From Hallella bergensis DSM 17361 (lineage in GTDB: Bacteria > Bacteroidota > Bacteroidia > Bacteroidales > Bacteroidaceae): a stretch of 64,000 nt of DNA. The DNA lies in the NCBI RefSeq assembly GCF_000160535.1, contig NZ_GG704781.1, forward strand, positions 589,464 to 653,463, given 5' to 3'. A program made the position numbers and the translations under genes. Below are positions 46,542 through 55,480 of this stretch, piece after piece. A model generated the notes under the pieces. The model saw only the letters and a program-made list of their open reading frames with translations. It was not told the DNA's origin and made no database searches. Positions within the stretch are counted from its first letter, which is position 1, and each line of letters opens with the position of its first letter.

Positions 46542-47162
46542 CTACAGCCAGTTCAGTCCCTGTCGGGCAAGTGCCGATTTGGCCATACGTTCATACATGA
46601 TGCCAAGTTCGGCAAAACGCGACACGGCATTCATGGCGGCATGGGTAACACCGGCCGAACCCGACTGCATGGCCGTAACAGCCTGATCTATAAATTCGTG
46701 GATTCCTCGCTCATTTGGCTCCTGTCCTCTCATAAAAAGACGACTCAGAATGTTATAGGCACAAATCTGCTCAACATCACGTTCCTGCGCCATCCACTGA
46801 TAGGCAAGGACCGGGGCATAGGGCACATGCTGGTAGAGATTGAAAGCCTGCATTTCGGCCATCTCTTGCGAGTGCGTTTGTTCCATCCATATCCGTGCTA
46901 CCTCAATCGGCATCTCGTCGGGTGGCATGAGAAGCGTGGCAAGAATCTTACATTCTCGAATATTCTCTTTCCACAACTCAATGGCCAGTTCATAGTCCTG
47001 TCCTATTTCACCAGCCATCTTCTTCAAATCCATAAACGAGACACCCCAGTTGAGGTGATAGTCCAAGCCTTTTTCACGCATGGAACGAGATGCCTCACCG
47101 TTCATCATCAAGCGAAACTCTTGCTTGATTTGTCTTATTCTTGTGCTTGTTTCCTCTGTCAT
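46542..47162 (-). CDS. AlkD-like DNA alkylation repair family protein
   Basis: A 206-residue all-helical HEAT-repeat-like protein related to DNA alkylation repair enzymes. The WGVSFMDLKKMAGEIGQDYELAIELW segment and the following LLMPPDEMP are family-like. Known AlkD proteins excise bulky alkylated bases; whether this divergent member does so is uncertain. It follows the dipeptidyl peptidase gene by 22 nt and probably shares its transcript. Confidence 0.75.
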   Translation of the reverse strand: MTEETSTRIRQIKQEFRLMMNGEASRSMREKGLDYHLNWGVSFMDLKKMAGEIGQDYELAIELWKENIRECKILATLLMPPDEMPIEVARIWMEQTHSQEMAEMQAFNLYQHVPYAPVLAYQWMAQERDVEQICAYNILSRLFMRGQEPNERGIHEFIDQAVTAMQSGSAGVTHAAMNAVSRFAELGIMYERMAKSALARQGLNWL

Positions 47163-47184
47163 TTGCTGCTACGGCTCTATATCT

Positions 47185-49158
47185 TCAAGATTGTGAATGA
47201 TGAATGAATGACCTGCCAAATTCCCTGGAATAGCGAAGCATCTGGTGATCATAGCTTTCAGTGTAGTCAAGAGTGACATCCACAATCTCGCCACAGGCAT
47301 TGACCACAGGCTTCATCCATGGGTTAATAAAGCCCTTGTAGGGTGCAATGTTCAATTTTTCATATCGAGCAAGCACCTCAGCATGCAAGTCGGCATCCAC
47401 CCTCACTGCATAACGTTCCACCAATCGGCGTGCACCCTCAAGATCTCCCTCGCTCTTGATGCGTTGAACCTCGCTCAACAGCTGTCCGAACAGTTGCTGT
47501 AGGGCAACATAGTCATTGATTTGAACGTAGGTCTTGTCTCCCCTCTTCACCAACTCCACCACATGGTCACCTTGTTCAAGACACCAATGAGCAATCAGTG
47601 CACGGTTGCGCATGTGCGACTCTTCAATTTGATGGCCTGGTCTGATACGCACCAATTGTGTCATCAGACCGTTCATCATATAGTGGTAATACTGGCTTTT
47701 GTAAGCATCGGCATCGGGCAAGAGGCCTAATTCCACCAGCTTTGGGTCGGCGAGATAATACAAACCGAACAGATCAGCACGGGCTTCCTCATTGGTACTG
47801 GCATACGACTTCAGTGCATCTGGCGCCACGCCAGGCAAAAGTTGGCCACTGCCATGTCCCAAGCATTCATGCAAGTCGGTGTGGAGATCATCACACAAGT
47901 CACCATATCGGTCGATCAGCGCCCGCGTATCCTCATCGATGACAAACTCTTCGTCAAACCCATTGCCATGCGCAGTTTTCTTGTAGGCCTCAGTAAGATT
48001 ACCTATCGTGATGCTCTTGGAGCCATATTGTGCTCGTATCCAGTCGGCATTAGGCAAATTGACGCCAATGGCTGAGGCAGGGTACATATCACCGCCAAGC
48101 ATCGCCGCACAAATCACGGTGGCTGTGACACCGGTTACATGAGGCTTGCGGAAACGTGGGTCGACGGGCGAATGGTCCTCGAACCACTGCGCATTTTGCG
48201 AAACGAGCTGTGTGCGACGCGTGGCAACAAGATCCTTGTATTCCACCAAGCCCTCCCACGAGCCCTTGAGTCCAAGCGGGTCACCGTAGACCTCAATGAA
48301 TCCATTGATAAAATCCACCTGTCCCTCCTGCTCTTTCAACCACTCAATGGAATATCGATCGAAAACTTTCAAGTCTCCGGTTTGATAATATTCTATCAGT
48401 AAGTCCAGCACCTTCTCCTGCTGCGGATTCTCACATTCTTCCCGAGCCATTTTCAACCAAGATATAATCTCTGAAATCTCACGACCATAAAGTCCTTTGG
48501 CAGAATAGACCACCTCGGAAATTCGTCCGTCTCTGCTAACCAGCTTGGAGTTGAGGCCCCATGACGGTTGCCTGTCTCCAAGCTCGGGGTCTTTCTTTTG
48601 TGCATAGAAATGCTGTGCCTCTTGCTGGGTCACGCCCTCGTAAAAATTGCATGCCGAGGTCAGCACAAGGTCATCGCCATCGTTCTGGTTGACACGCTTA
48701 GACAAAAAGTCGGGATCGAAAATCACCGGACATATTTCATCGAGCATATCATCGGACGAAGCATATTCGAGCGGCAATTGTTCGGTACTAAGGGATTCTA
48801 CCGCCTTGCAAAACCATGCTTTGCTGAAGCCTGGCTCGAATTTCTCGCATCCATAATGATGATATATACCGTTGGAAAACCACAATCGCTTGAGATACAC
48901 GACCATGGCCTTGTAATCATCAGACGTTCGGTCGCCTTGATACGCAGTGTATAAGACTTCCAACACCTTGCGAATAACAAGGTTGTATTTGCCAAACTGA
49001 TCGGTCGTGATGTCCCTACCGGCCAATGCGGCCTGTGATAAATAGTAAATGTATTTCTTTTGTCCCAACGACAGCTTGTCAAAACCATTCAGTTGGTAAC
49101 GCAACATCTGTATATCTGCAAAATGTTCGTCGGTATATTTAAAATTCTTTTCTTCCAT
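47185..49158 (-). CDS. Dipeptidyl peptidase III (M49 family)
   Basis: A 657-residue zinc metallopeptidase releasing dipeptides from N-termini of short peptides. The M49 zinc motif HECLGH is at 430-435, and the second motif EEARAD is at 457-462 (usually EECRAE or similar). The ATG at 49158 fits the family N-terminus. The longer frame to 49275 runs through the promoter element TATCTTTG (49192-49199) and is rejected. No signal peptide is present, so it is cytoplasmic as predicted. Confidence 0.94.
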   Translation of the reverse strand: MEEKNFKYTDEHFADIQMLRYQLNGFDKLSLGQKKYIYYLSQAALAGRDITTDQFGKYNLVIRKVLEVLYTAYQGDRTSDDYKAMVVYLKRLWFSNGIYHHYGCEKFEPGFSKAWFCKAVESLSTEQLPLEYASSDDMLDEICPVIFDPDFLSKRVNQNDGDDLVLTSACNFYEGVTQQEAQHFYAQKKDPELGDRQPSWGLNSKLVSRDGRISEVVYSAKGLYGREISEIISWLKMAREECENPQQEKVLDLLIEYYQTGDLKVFDRYSIEWLKEQEGQVDFINGFIEVYGDPLGLKGSWEGLVEYKDLVATRRTQLVSQNAQWFEDHSPVDPRFRKPHVTGVTATVICAAMLGGDMYPASAIGVNLPNADWIRAQYGSKSITIGNLTEAYKKTAHGNGFDEEFVIDEDTRALIDRYGDLCDDLHTDLHECLGHGSGQLLPGVAPDALKSYASTNEEARADLFGLYYLADPKLVELGLLPDADAYKSQYYHYMMNGLMTQLVRIRPGHQIEESHMRNRALIAHWCLEQGDHVVELVKRGDKTYVQINDYVALQQLFGQLLSEVQRIKSEGDLEGARRLVERYAVRVDADLHAEVLARYEKLNIAPYKGFINPWMKPVVNACGEIVDVTLDYTESYDHQMLRYSREFGRSFIHHSQS

Positions 49159-49191
49159 AGTTATCCTTTTCAATACTAAAAGCTGGAATTG

Positions 49192-49199
49192 CAAAGATA
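49192..49199 (-). promoter_or_regulatory. Promoter -7 element of the dipeptidyl peptidase gene
   Basis: TATCTTTG on the minus strand lies 33 nt upstream of the ATG at 49158. It also argues against the longer reading frame. Confidence 0.5.
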
Positions 49200-49285
49200 C
49201 CAACTTTATTCCTGTTTGGATATCAAATCGCATGTTTTTTTGAAAGAAATACTTGTGTTGACATACACAGTCCAAACAAAAACAC

Positions 49286-49293
49286 TACCTTTG
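49286..49293 (+). promoter_or_regulatory. Promoter -7 element of the phosphodiesterase gene
   Basis: TACCTTTG matches the consensus, 15 nt upstream of the ATG at 49309. Confidence 0.5.
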
Positions 49294-49308
49294 TAACAAA
49301 TTGAAACA

Positions 49309-50508
49309 ATGAAGCAGTCTACAAAATATCTGGTGTTAGCCACCGTGTGCTTGTTGTGGTTGGTGCCGGTTCGGGCCAGGCACTATACAGTTGTGGTGTC
49401 ACTTGATGGTTTTCGGTGGGACTACCCGCAATGGTATGACACCCCATTCATCGACTTCATGGCCAACAAAGGAGTTTCGTCGGGATTAATACCCTCCTAC
49501 CCTTCGAAAACATTTCCCAATCACTACACCATCGCCACAGGACTATACCCTGATCATCACGGCATTGTTGCCAATGAATTCTACGATCCCGTCACACACA
49601 CTGACTTCGCGCTGAAATGTCAGGAACAGAAATTGAACCCAAGGTTCTATGGCGGTGAACCTATATGGAACACGGCTCAAAGACAGGGGAAACGCGTGGC
49701 CGTGTTTTATTGGCCAGGGTCCGATGTCAAAGTCAATGGGCGATATCCTGATAAATTCCTCATATACGACAAGACCCCCAGACTGTCCATGGAGGCCCGC
49801 CTTGAAGGCGTGATAGAAGAGTTGCGCCGCCCGGAAAGTGAGCGTCCGGACCTGATCATGGCCTATCTGGAGCAACCCGATGCCAACGGACACACGTATG
49901 GTCCACAGCACAAGAATACAAGACAGGCCGTACACGTCACGGACTCGCTGCTGCAAACGCTGTACAACAGTATTGCAGCACTGCCATACGCCGACGACGT
50001 TAATCTCATCCTATTATCCGACCACGGCATGTCTTGGGTGGACAATCACCATGCAATAGGTATAAAACACCTCTTGAAACCTGAATGGACATTGATGATC
50101 AGTGGTAGTGTGCCCTGCAACATCTATACTCAAAAGGGATATCAGGACTCGGTTTATATGGCCCTGCAGCACATAGACCATGCGAAGGTGTGGAAAAAAC
50201 AAGAGATTCCAGCCTATCTGCATTATGGAAAGCATGAGCGGGTAGGCGACGTGGTGGTCAGTCCGGATATCGGATATGTCGTCTACGATGAACCCATCAC
50301 CCAGGGTGGAACGCACGGCTATGACCCAACGCTGTCAGATATGCATGCCGTTTTCCGTGCCATAGGACCTGACTTCGATCATGTCTCACTGCCTCATTTT
50401 GAAAATGTGAATGTTTATATGCTGCTATGCAAGGTTTTGGGTATATTACCGGCACCCAATGATGGAAATACAGAGGTCGTTGAAACGATTCTGTATAAGA
50501 AAAGATAG
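49309..50508 (+). CDS. Secreted nucleotide pyrophosphatase/phosphodiesterase (NPP-like)
   Basis: A 399-residue alkaline-phosphatase-fold enzyme with a signal peptide (1-24). Metal ligands and nucleophile follow the NPP pattern: Asp33 in VSLDGFRWDY and the nucleophile Thr68 in PSKTFPNHYTIATG. LLSDHGMSWV (near 240) and GGTHGYDPTLSDM (near 335) carry the second set of ligands. NPPs cleave nucleotides, nucleotide sugars or phospholipid headgroups outside the cytoplasm; the substrate here is unknown. It lies 79 nt upstream of uxuA on the same strand. Confidence 0.93.
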   Translation: MKQSTKYLVLATVCLLWLVPVRARHYTVVVSLDGFRWDYPQWYDTPFIDFMANKGVSSGLIPSYPSKTFPNHYTIATGLYPDHHGIVANEFYDPVTHTDFALKCQEQKLNPRFYGGEPIWNTAQRQGKRVAVFYWPGSDVKVNGRYPDKFLIYDKTPRLSMEARLEGVIEELRRPESERPDLIMAYLEQPDANGHTYGPQHKNTRQAVHVTDSLLQTLYNSIAALPYADDVNLILLSDHGMSWVDNHHAIGIKHLLKPEWTLMISGSVPCNIYTQKGYQDSVYMALQHIDHAKVWKKQEIPAYLHYGKHERVGDVVVSPDIGYVVYDEPITQGGTHGYDPTLSDMHAVFRAIGPDFDHVSLPHFENVNVYMLLCKVLGILPAPNDGNTEVVETILYKKR

Positions 50509-50587
50509 TGGCGCATCAGATTACAGATCTGCGCGAGCTAATTTTAAATAGGATTGTCAGATAATACATTAAATAAACAAATCAAGA

Positions 50588-51826
50588 ATGGAAAGAACTT
50601 GGAGATGGTTTGGCAAGCATGACAAAATAACGCTTGCCATGCTGAAGCAAATTGGTGTTGAAGGTGTTGTTACCGCCTTGCACGACGTGCCCCTTGGGCA
50701 AGTTTGGTCTCGTGAAAAGATTCATGACCTCAAGTCATATATCGAAAGCTATGGCATGCGCTGGAGTGTGGTGGAGTCGCTGCCCGTGACAGAAACCATC
50801 AAGTATGGAGGTCCTGACCGCGACAAGCAGATAGAAGTGTATAAAGAGAGTATGCGCAACTTAGCCGCAGAAGGCATACATACGATTTGCTACAACTTTA
50901 TGCCGGTGTTGGACTGGGCACGAACCGACCTGATGCACGAGAATCCCAATGGCGCATACAACCTCTACTTTAGTATACCGGAATTTGCCTACTTTGACAT
51001 TCATATCCTTAAACGCGAGGGAGCCCGTGAAGATTGGAGCAACTTTAAGGTGCTCGGACCCGACGGAGAACCAAACGGGCGGGATATCCTCAAAGAGGTA
51101 GATGAGCTGAAAAAGAAGATGACGCCCGAGAAGGATCACGCCTTGGTGGAGAATATTGTGATCAAGACACAGGGATTTGTATCCGGAAACTTTAAGGAGG
51201 GTGACGAACATCCCGTCGAATTATTCCGCGAACTGCTTGCATTATATCAAGGCATCGACCGAGATCAACTACGGGAAAACATGAAATACTTCCTCGAAGC
51301 CATCATGCCAACTTGCAACGAATGTGATATATACATGTGTGTTCATCCCGATGACCCACCCTTCCAGGTACTCGGTCTGCCACGTATCGTGACTTGCGAT
51401 GAGGATATAGAATGGTTCCTTAATGCTGTTCCCGACAAACACAACGGATTGACCTTCTGTGCAGGATCGCTCTCGGCAGGCGCACACAACAACCTGACCG
51501 ACCTGGCCAGAAAATATGCCAACCGAACTTCGTTTGTCCACCTGCGCAGTTGTCACATCTTCCCCAATGGCGACTTTACTGAAGCAAGCCACCTGGGCGG
51601 GCGCGCCGACATCATTGAATTGGTGCGTATCTTCGAGAAGGAGAATCCAAATCTGCCGATGCGCGTAGACCATGGTATGACGATGCTGGGTGACGAAAGT
51701 CGTGGTTACAACGCCGGCTATAGTTTCCTGGGACGGATGCTGGCTATGGGGCAGGTTCAGGGGATTCTTGCCACAATAGACCGGGAACTGGGAATTGAAT
51801 ACAAGCAACCGGGATTTTTTGACTAA
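50588..51826 (+). CDS. uxuA: Mannonate dehydratase
   Basis: A 412-residue TIM-barrel enzyme converting D-mannonate to 2-keto-3-deoxygluconate. The N-terminus (MERTWRWFG, then LKQIGVEGVVTALHDVP) is diagnostic. The metal-site segments with CVHPDDPP near 255 and VHLRSCHIFPNGDFTEASHLGG near 317 are present. RVDHGMTMLGD lies near the C-terminus. It is 30 nt upstream of the SDR oxidoreductase gene, consistent with consecutive pathway steps. Confidence 0.97.
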   Translation: MERTWRWFGKHDKITLAMLKQIGVEGVVTALHDVPLGQVWSREKIHDLKSYIESYGMRWSVVESLPVTETIKYGGPDRDKQIEVYKESMRNLAAEGIHTICYNFMPVLDWARTDLMHENPNGAYNLYFSIPEFAYFDIHILKREGAREDWSNFKVLGPDGEPNGRDILKEVDELKKKMTPEKDHALVENIVIKTQGFVSGNFKEGDEHPVELFRELLALYQGIDRDQLRENMKYFLEAIMPTCNECDIYMCVHPDDPPFQVLGLPRIVTCDEDIEWFLNAVPDKHNGLTFCAGSLSAGAHNNLTDLARKYANRTSFVHLRSCHIFPNGDFTEASHLGGRADIIELVRIFEKENPNLPMRVDHGMTMLGDESRGYNAGYSFLGRMLAMGQVQGILATIDRELGIEYKQPGFFD

Positions 51827-51856
51827 ATCAAGCTTACCAATTTAACATCTACAAAC

Positions 51857-52669
51857 ATGAATGACTTATTCAACATTAAAGACTACGTTGTAGTCATCAC
51901 AGGCGGAACCGGTATACTCGGCCGTTGCATCGCCAAGTATCTCACACAGAATGGCGCAAAGGTTGCCATTCTTGGCCGAAAGGAGAACGTCGGGCAAGCC
52001 ATCGTAGACGACATCACGAAAGCTGGCGGTGTTGCCAAGTTTTACAAGACTGATGTCATGGATATAGAAACTGTAAAAAAGAATCGGGAGGACATTCTCA
52101 GAGACTTCGGTCGCGTTGACACCCTTCTCAATGCAGCAGGTGGAAACATGAAAGGTGCCACCATTGGCCCGGACCAAAACTTCTTTGACCTCGATCCGGC
52201 ACAGTTCCAAACTGTTCTTAATCTGAACCTTACGGGCACGGTCATCCCTACCCAAGTTTTTCTTGAACCAATGGTAAAGCAGGGTAAAGGAACCGTCATT
52301 AACTTCAGTTCGATGGCAGCTTTCAGACCTATGACACGTGTTTGCGGCTATGCTGCAGCCAAAGCCGGAGTCTCAAATTTCACAGCTTACATGGCACACG
52401 AAACTGCCAAGAAATTCGGTGAAACAATCCGCGTGAATGCCATTGCACCTGGTTTCTTTATCACGGAGCAAAACCGGTCACTCCTCACGAATCCTGACGG
52501 AAGCTACACGCAGCGTGGGCAGGACGTGATTCGACAGACACCATTTGGCCGTATGGGTGACCCAGAAGAGTTGTGTGGCACCATACACTATCTGATGAGC
52601 GATGCGTCAAAATTTGTAACCGGCACAGTGGCAGTTGTAGACGGTGGATTCAATATCTTTGCCATGTAA
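51857..52669 (+). CDS. SDR-family D-mannonate oxidoreductase
   Basis: A 270-residue short-chain dehydrogenase. The Rossmann motif TGGTGILG is near 15-22. The catalytic triad lies in NFSSMAAF (Ser) and YAAAKAGVSNF (Tyr and Lys, YxxxK). A family end with GTVAVVDGGFN is present. Paired with uxuA, it most likely reduces fructuronate to mannonate, the role played in many Bacteroidota by an SDR enzyme instead of the classical UxuB. The substrate is inferred from context, not shown by a motif. Confidence 0.88.
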   Translation: MNDLFNIKDYVVVITGGTGILGRCIAKYLTQNGAKVAILGRKENVGQAIVDDITKAGGVAKFYKTDVMDIETVKKNREDILRDFGRVDTLLNAAGGNMKGATIGPDQNFFDLDPAQFQTVLNLNLTGTVIPTQVFLEPMVKQGKGTVINFSSMAAFRPMTRVCGYAAAKAGVSNFTAYMAHETAKKFGETIRVNAIAPGFFITEQNRSLLTNPDGSYTQRGQDVIRQTPFGRMGDPEELCGTIHYLMSDASKFVTGTVAVVDGGFNIFAM

Positions 52670-53025
52670 CCATAATGGAATGACATCCAATATTGATAAA
52701 CGCTGACCCTACTTCGACCTTCAAGCTTGGAGATATCATGCTGTGGGTATGTGGTTTATCCAACTACTTTATATAGGGATGGTAATGTTCAACAAATAAA
52801 CATTACCATCCCTATCTGGTGCTGAACCGAAAAATAATCCCAATGTAAACGTAACAAATTCTCTTTCGTTTCTCAGCCGTATATATACAACAGAACCATA
52901 CTGTCATTACTACGGGAGCAATGACCAGCAATGGTTCGTCATGTGATTGAGAAGGAAATCCTCTATTATCTATCTTAGAGAGGAATTGCTATTAAACCGA
53001 CTTTTCTATTGTCAGTTTTTCAGTA
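52670..53025. other. Intergenic region after the SDR gene
   Basis: About 355 nt without a gene, between convergent units. It contains the 17-bp hairpin at 52773-52815. Nothing else is recognised. Confidence 0.55.
52773..52815. terminator. Long perfect hairpin downstream of the uxuA unit
   Basis: A perfect 17-bp stem (52773-52789 with 52799-52815, ATAGGGATGGTAATGTT type) with a 9-nt loop lies 103 nt after the SDR stop. No U tract follows on either strand, so it may be a terminator, a 3' stabiliser or a small inverted repeat. Confidence 0.5.
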
Positions 53026-53319
53026 TCAAGCTAAGACAACTTTGCCACCTTCGCCCTTAACCTTACCTTCTTTGAGCAACCATCCAATACCGAGGAGAAC
53101 TTCAGCCTCGGTCTTCTCTGTGGCTTTGGCAAGCTCTGCCACTGACAGTGCTGCACCTGATGCTGAGAGAGCCTGATAAACATCACCTGCACGGAATCCG
53201 GCATTCTCTGCGTCTACGGTTACCTCAGCCTTCTTGGCGGCGCTTCTGCGAGTTGAAGTGGTTTTGGCTGCGGTTGTCTTTTTTGCAACCTTCTTTACTG
53301 CTTCTTTCTTTTCTACCAT
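53026..53319 (-). CDS. Winged-helix (DUF2582-like) protein with histone-like basic tail
   Basis: A 97-residue protein in two parts. The N-terminal 32 residues are Lys/Ala/Thr-rich (KKVAKKTTAAKTTSTRR), like histone H1 tails. Residues about 42-97 form a small winged helix (RAGDVYQALSASGAALSVAELAK, then LLGIGWLLKEGKVKGEGG) resembling DUF2582 proteins. DNA binding is probable by analogy and unproven. A -7 element TAATTTTG lies at 53375-53382. Confidence 0.82.
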   Translation of the reverse strand: MVEKKEAVKKVAKKTTAAKTTSTRRSAAKKAEVTVDAENAGFRAGDVYQALSASGAALSVAELAKATEKTEAEVLLGIGWLLKEGKVKGEGGKVVLA

Positions 53320-53374
53320 AACTAAAAAATATATTAGAATTAAAACAAATTATTGTTTTATAACTCATCATTGG

Positions 53375-53382
53375 CAAAATTA
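53375..53382 (-). promoter_or_regulatory. Promoter -7 element of the winged-helix gene
   Basis: TAATTTTG on the minus strand matches the consensus about 55 nt upstream of the start at 53319. The -33 box is not evident. Confidence 0.45.
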
Positions 53383-53489
53383 AATGTTTTTTTTTAAAAG
53401 GGCTTGGAATTATTAAAAAATATTGAGCCAAAACGACTTTTAAATCAAAAAACGGTTTATTTCTTGATGTAAATCAATGAAAAACAAAT

Positions 53490-53523
53490 AAAAAGACTTT
53501 CGAAACATTGCGTTTCGAAAGTC
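53490..53523 (-). terminator. Rho-independent terminator of the tRNA-Asp pair
   Basis: A perfect 12-bp stem (53495-53506 with 53512-53523, GACTTTCGAAAC type) and 5-nt loop are followed on the minus strand by a T run. It directly abuts the 3' end of the second tRNA. Confidence 0.88.
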
Positions 53524-53526
53524 CTG

Positions 53527-53600
53527 CGGTGTGTACGAGACTCGAACTCGTGACCTCCTGCGTGACAGGCAGGCATTCTAACCAACTGAACTAACACACC
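53527..53600 (-). tRNA. tRNA-Asp (GTC), second copy
   Basis: A 74-nt cloverleaf with anticodon GTC in the CCTGCCTGTCACGCAGG arm. The acceptor stem is GGTGTGT with ACACACC and the T arm contains GTTCGAGTC. The discriminator is G, and the 3' CCA is not encoded in full. It differs from the neighbouring copy by a compensated pair in the acceptor stem. Confidence 0.96.
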
Positions 53601-53626
53601 AAAATGATGCCCTTTATATAACCCTG

Positions 53627-53700
53627 CGGTGCGTACGAGACTCGAACTCGTGACCTCCTGCGTGACAGGCAGGCATTCTAACCAACTGAACTAACGCACC
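53627..53700 (-). tRNA. tRNA-Asp (GTC), first copy
   Basis: A 74-nt cloverleaf with anticodon GTC, identical in body to the downstream copy. The acceptor stem is GGTGCGT with ACGCACC. The two genes are spaced exactly 100 nt apart and read from one promoter at 53742-53773. Confidence 0.96.
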
Positions 53701-53741
53701 AGAACCACTTTATATGGGTCACCGTTTGAATTTTACGGGTG

Positions 53742-53773
53742 CAAAAGTAGCATTTTTATTCCACACAACCAAA
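53742..53773 (-). promoter_or_regulatory. Promoter of the tRNA-Asp pair
   Basis: On the minus strand TTTG (53773-53770), a 20-nt spacer and TACTTTTG (53749-53742) match the consensus in both boxes. Transcription would start about 36 nt before the first tRNA. Confidence 0.75.
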
Positions 53774-53789
53774 CATTTCTACAAGAAAT

Positions 53790-54302
53790 TTATAAAATAT
53801 AATTCAATACTACAACATTATTGTATCTGCTTCCATCATAAAGCCAATCTCTCAGTTCTGCAGATCTCTGAAAGCCAACCCGTTCAAAAACTTGAATGCT
53901 TCTATTATTATTTTCATTCACCAAAGCATACAATTGATGCAGGTGAAGAGTTTTTCGGGAATAAGAAATTAACTGATGTAAAGCTGCCATGCCATAACCC
54001 TTGCTACGATAGGGCGTCTGAATAACAATGCCCACCTCGGCACGGTTGTGCTGAGGATTGAAATTGACTAAATCCACCACTCCTACTGCCTCGCCCTGTG
54101 TATTACATATCATCAGCCTCACTTGTCCATCAACATAGATGTTTCCTGAGGCGCTGGCAATATATTCACGAAGTGCAAAACGCGAGTAGGGAACATTGGT
54201 TACGCCAACATCCCACAGTTCCGGATCGTTTTCTATGAGGTATAACATATCCAAATCCTCTGGCTCGAGAGCCCTAAGCGTTACTTCTGGAAGATCTTTC
54301 AT
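53790..54302 (-). CDS. GNAT-family N-acetyltransferase (RimJ/RimL type)
   Basis: A 170-residue acetyltransferase. The start LRALEPEDLDMLYLIENDPELW is typical of the RimJ/RimL/SpeG group. The acetyl-CoA loop lies in TPYRSKGYGMAALHQL (about 95-110). The C-terminus has NENNNRSIQVFERVGFQRSAE. The substrate (protein N-terminus, polyamine or other) cannot be decided. It is the last gene of the recR operon, 5 nt after the glycosyltransferase gene. Confidence 0.92.
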   Translation of the reverse strand: MKDLPEVTLRALEPEDLDMLYLIENDPELWDVGVTNVPYSRFALREYIASASGNIYVDGQVRLMICNTQGEAVGVVDLVNFNPQHNRAEVGIVIQTPYRSKGYGMAALHQLISYSRKTLHLHQLYALVNENNNRSIQVFERVGFQRSAELRDWLYDGSRYNNVVVLNYIL

Positions 54303-54307
54303 GTTGC

Positions 54308-55480
54308 TTATACTAATAGGTTTGACTCTGTGATGACGGATTGGTTGTCTGGATTGTAAAAAGCCACTGTGGTTCCCGGATGCTCTCCTGAAGAGATTTT
54401 CTCCAATATTTCCTTGAAAGAGTTTTTAGATATATCGTACACCATATAAGTCAATCCACTGGCTCCAACTGTCTCACTCTGTCCGTCAGTATCCGTGTAA
54501 AATCGGGCACTTAGACCATTTCTCCGGATCAAAGCCTGACAAGCATGGCGATGACTCTCCTCCACATCAAAGCAATAGCTTGCGCCGGCTGTCGTTTCAC
54601 GACCTCCGTTTACGATACGACGCCTGACCTTGTCAACAAACATAGAGCACATGCTCAGAAACGCTTTACTATATATGCCCAAACGAATAGGCAAGGAAAA
54701 GAAAAAGCTTAGATGTCCATAGTGTTTTCTAAGGAAGATAAACATAGCTTCATAAAAAACATGAACATAACGGAAATTGGTTTTTTCTGTGCTTTCTCCC
54801 TTATAATGTAGAATCCTCAATGGCAAATACCAATTTTCCCATCCGCCCTTGATGATACGGTAACTTAAATCTATATCCTCGCCATACATGAAGAAATCCT
54901 CATCGAGCAAGCCAACCTCATCAAGGGTTTTGCGACGGAGCATGAAGTATGCTCCGCTAACAATCTCTATCTGAGACGGGATATCCCAAGGCAGGTAACC
55001 CATGTAATATTTTCCAAACACCTTGTTCTTGGGAAAACGGCTGCAGAGTCCAATCATCTTGTAAAATGACGTCATAGGAGTGGGAATGCCACGTCTTGAT
55101 TCCTTGGCATCGGCACCATTGGTCTTGAGCATTCGCACTCCAGCTCCACCGGCTTTCGGGTGCGTTTCCATAAAGCGTAGACTCTCTCGCAACACATCCT
55201 CACCAACAACAGTATCAGGGTTAAGCAGCAACACATATTCTCCACGACTATGCTTTATAGCCTTGTTGTTGGCTCTAGCAAATCCTAAATTCTGGTCGCT
55301 TTTAAGAAAGATAATATCAGGAAATCGCTTGGAAAGGTAATCAACTGAACCGTCTTGAGAATTATTATCAATCACGATTACCTCTGCATCAATGCCTTCA
55401 ATCGCCCGTCGAACAGACAACAGACATTGCTCAAGGTAGTACTTGACGTTGTAACTTACTATAATAATCGAAAGTTTCAA
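54308..55480 (-). CDS. Family 2 glycosyltransferase (rhamnosyltransferase-like)
   Basis: A 390-residue GT-A enzyme probably acting in surface polysaccharide synthesis. The N-terminal nucleotide-sugar domain starts MKLSIIIVSYNVKYYLEQCL and has VIDNNSQDGS, LNPDT and the acceptor-side FMYGEDIDLSYRI segment (about 202-214). A hydrophobic stretch lies near 260-280. Residues 300-390 are an extra C-terminal part of unknown role. Its start overlaps the upstream stop by 4 nt. Confidence 0.9.
   Translation of the reverse strand: MKLSIIIVSYNVKYYLEQCLLSVRRAIEGIDAEVIVIDNNSQDGSVDYLSKRFPDIIFLKSDQNLGFARANNKAIKHSRGEYVLLLNPDTVVGEDVLRESLRFMETHPKAGGAGVRMLKTNGADAKESRRGIPTPMTSFYKMIGLCSRFPKNKVFGKYYMGYLPWDIPSQIEIVSGAYFMLRRKTLDEVGLLDEDFFMYGEDIDLSYRIIKGGWENWYLPLRILHYKGESTEKTNFRYVHVFYEAMFIFLRKHYGHLSFFFSLPIRLGIYSKAFLSMCSMFVDKVRRRIVNGGRETTAGASYCFDVEESHRHACQALIRRNGLSARFYTDTDGQSETVGASGLTYMVYDISKNSFKEILEKISSGEHPGTTVAFYNPDNQSVITESNLLV

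Noticed and set aside
53527-53700. Possible integration site of a mobile element at the tRNA-Asp genes
   Set aside because: No integrase gene and no direct repeat of a tRNA 3' end was found nearby.
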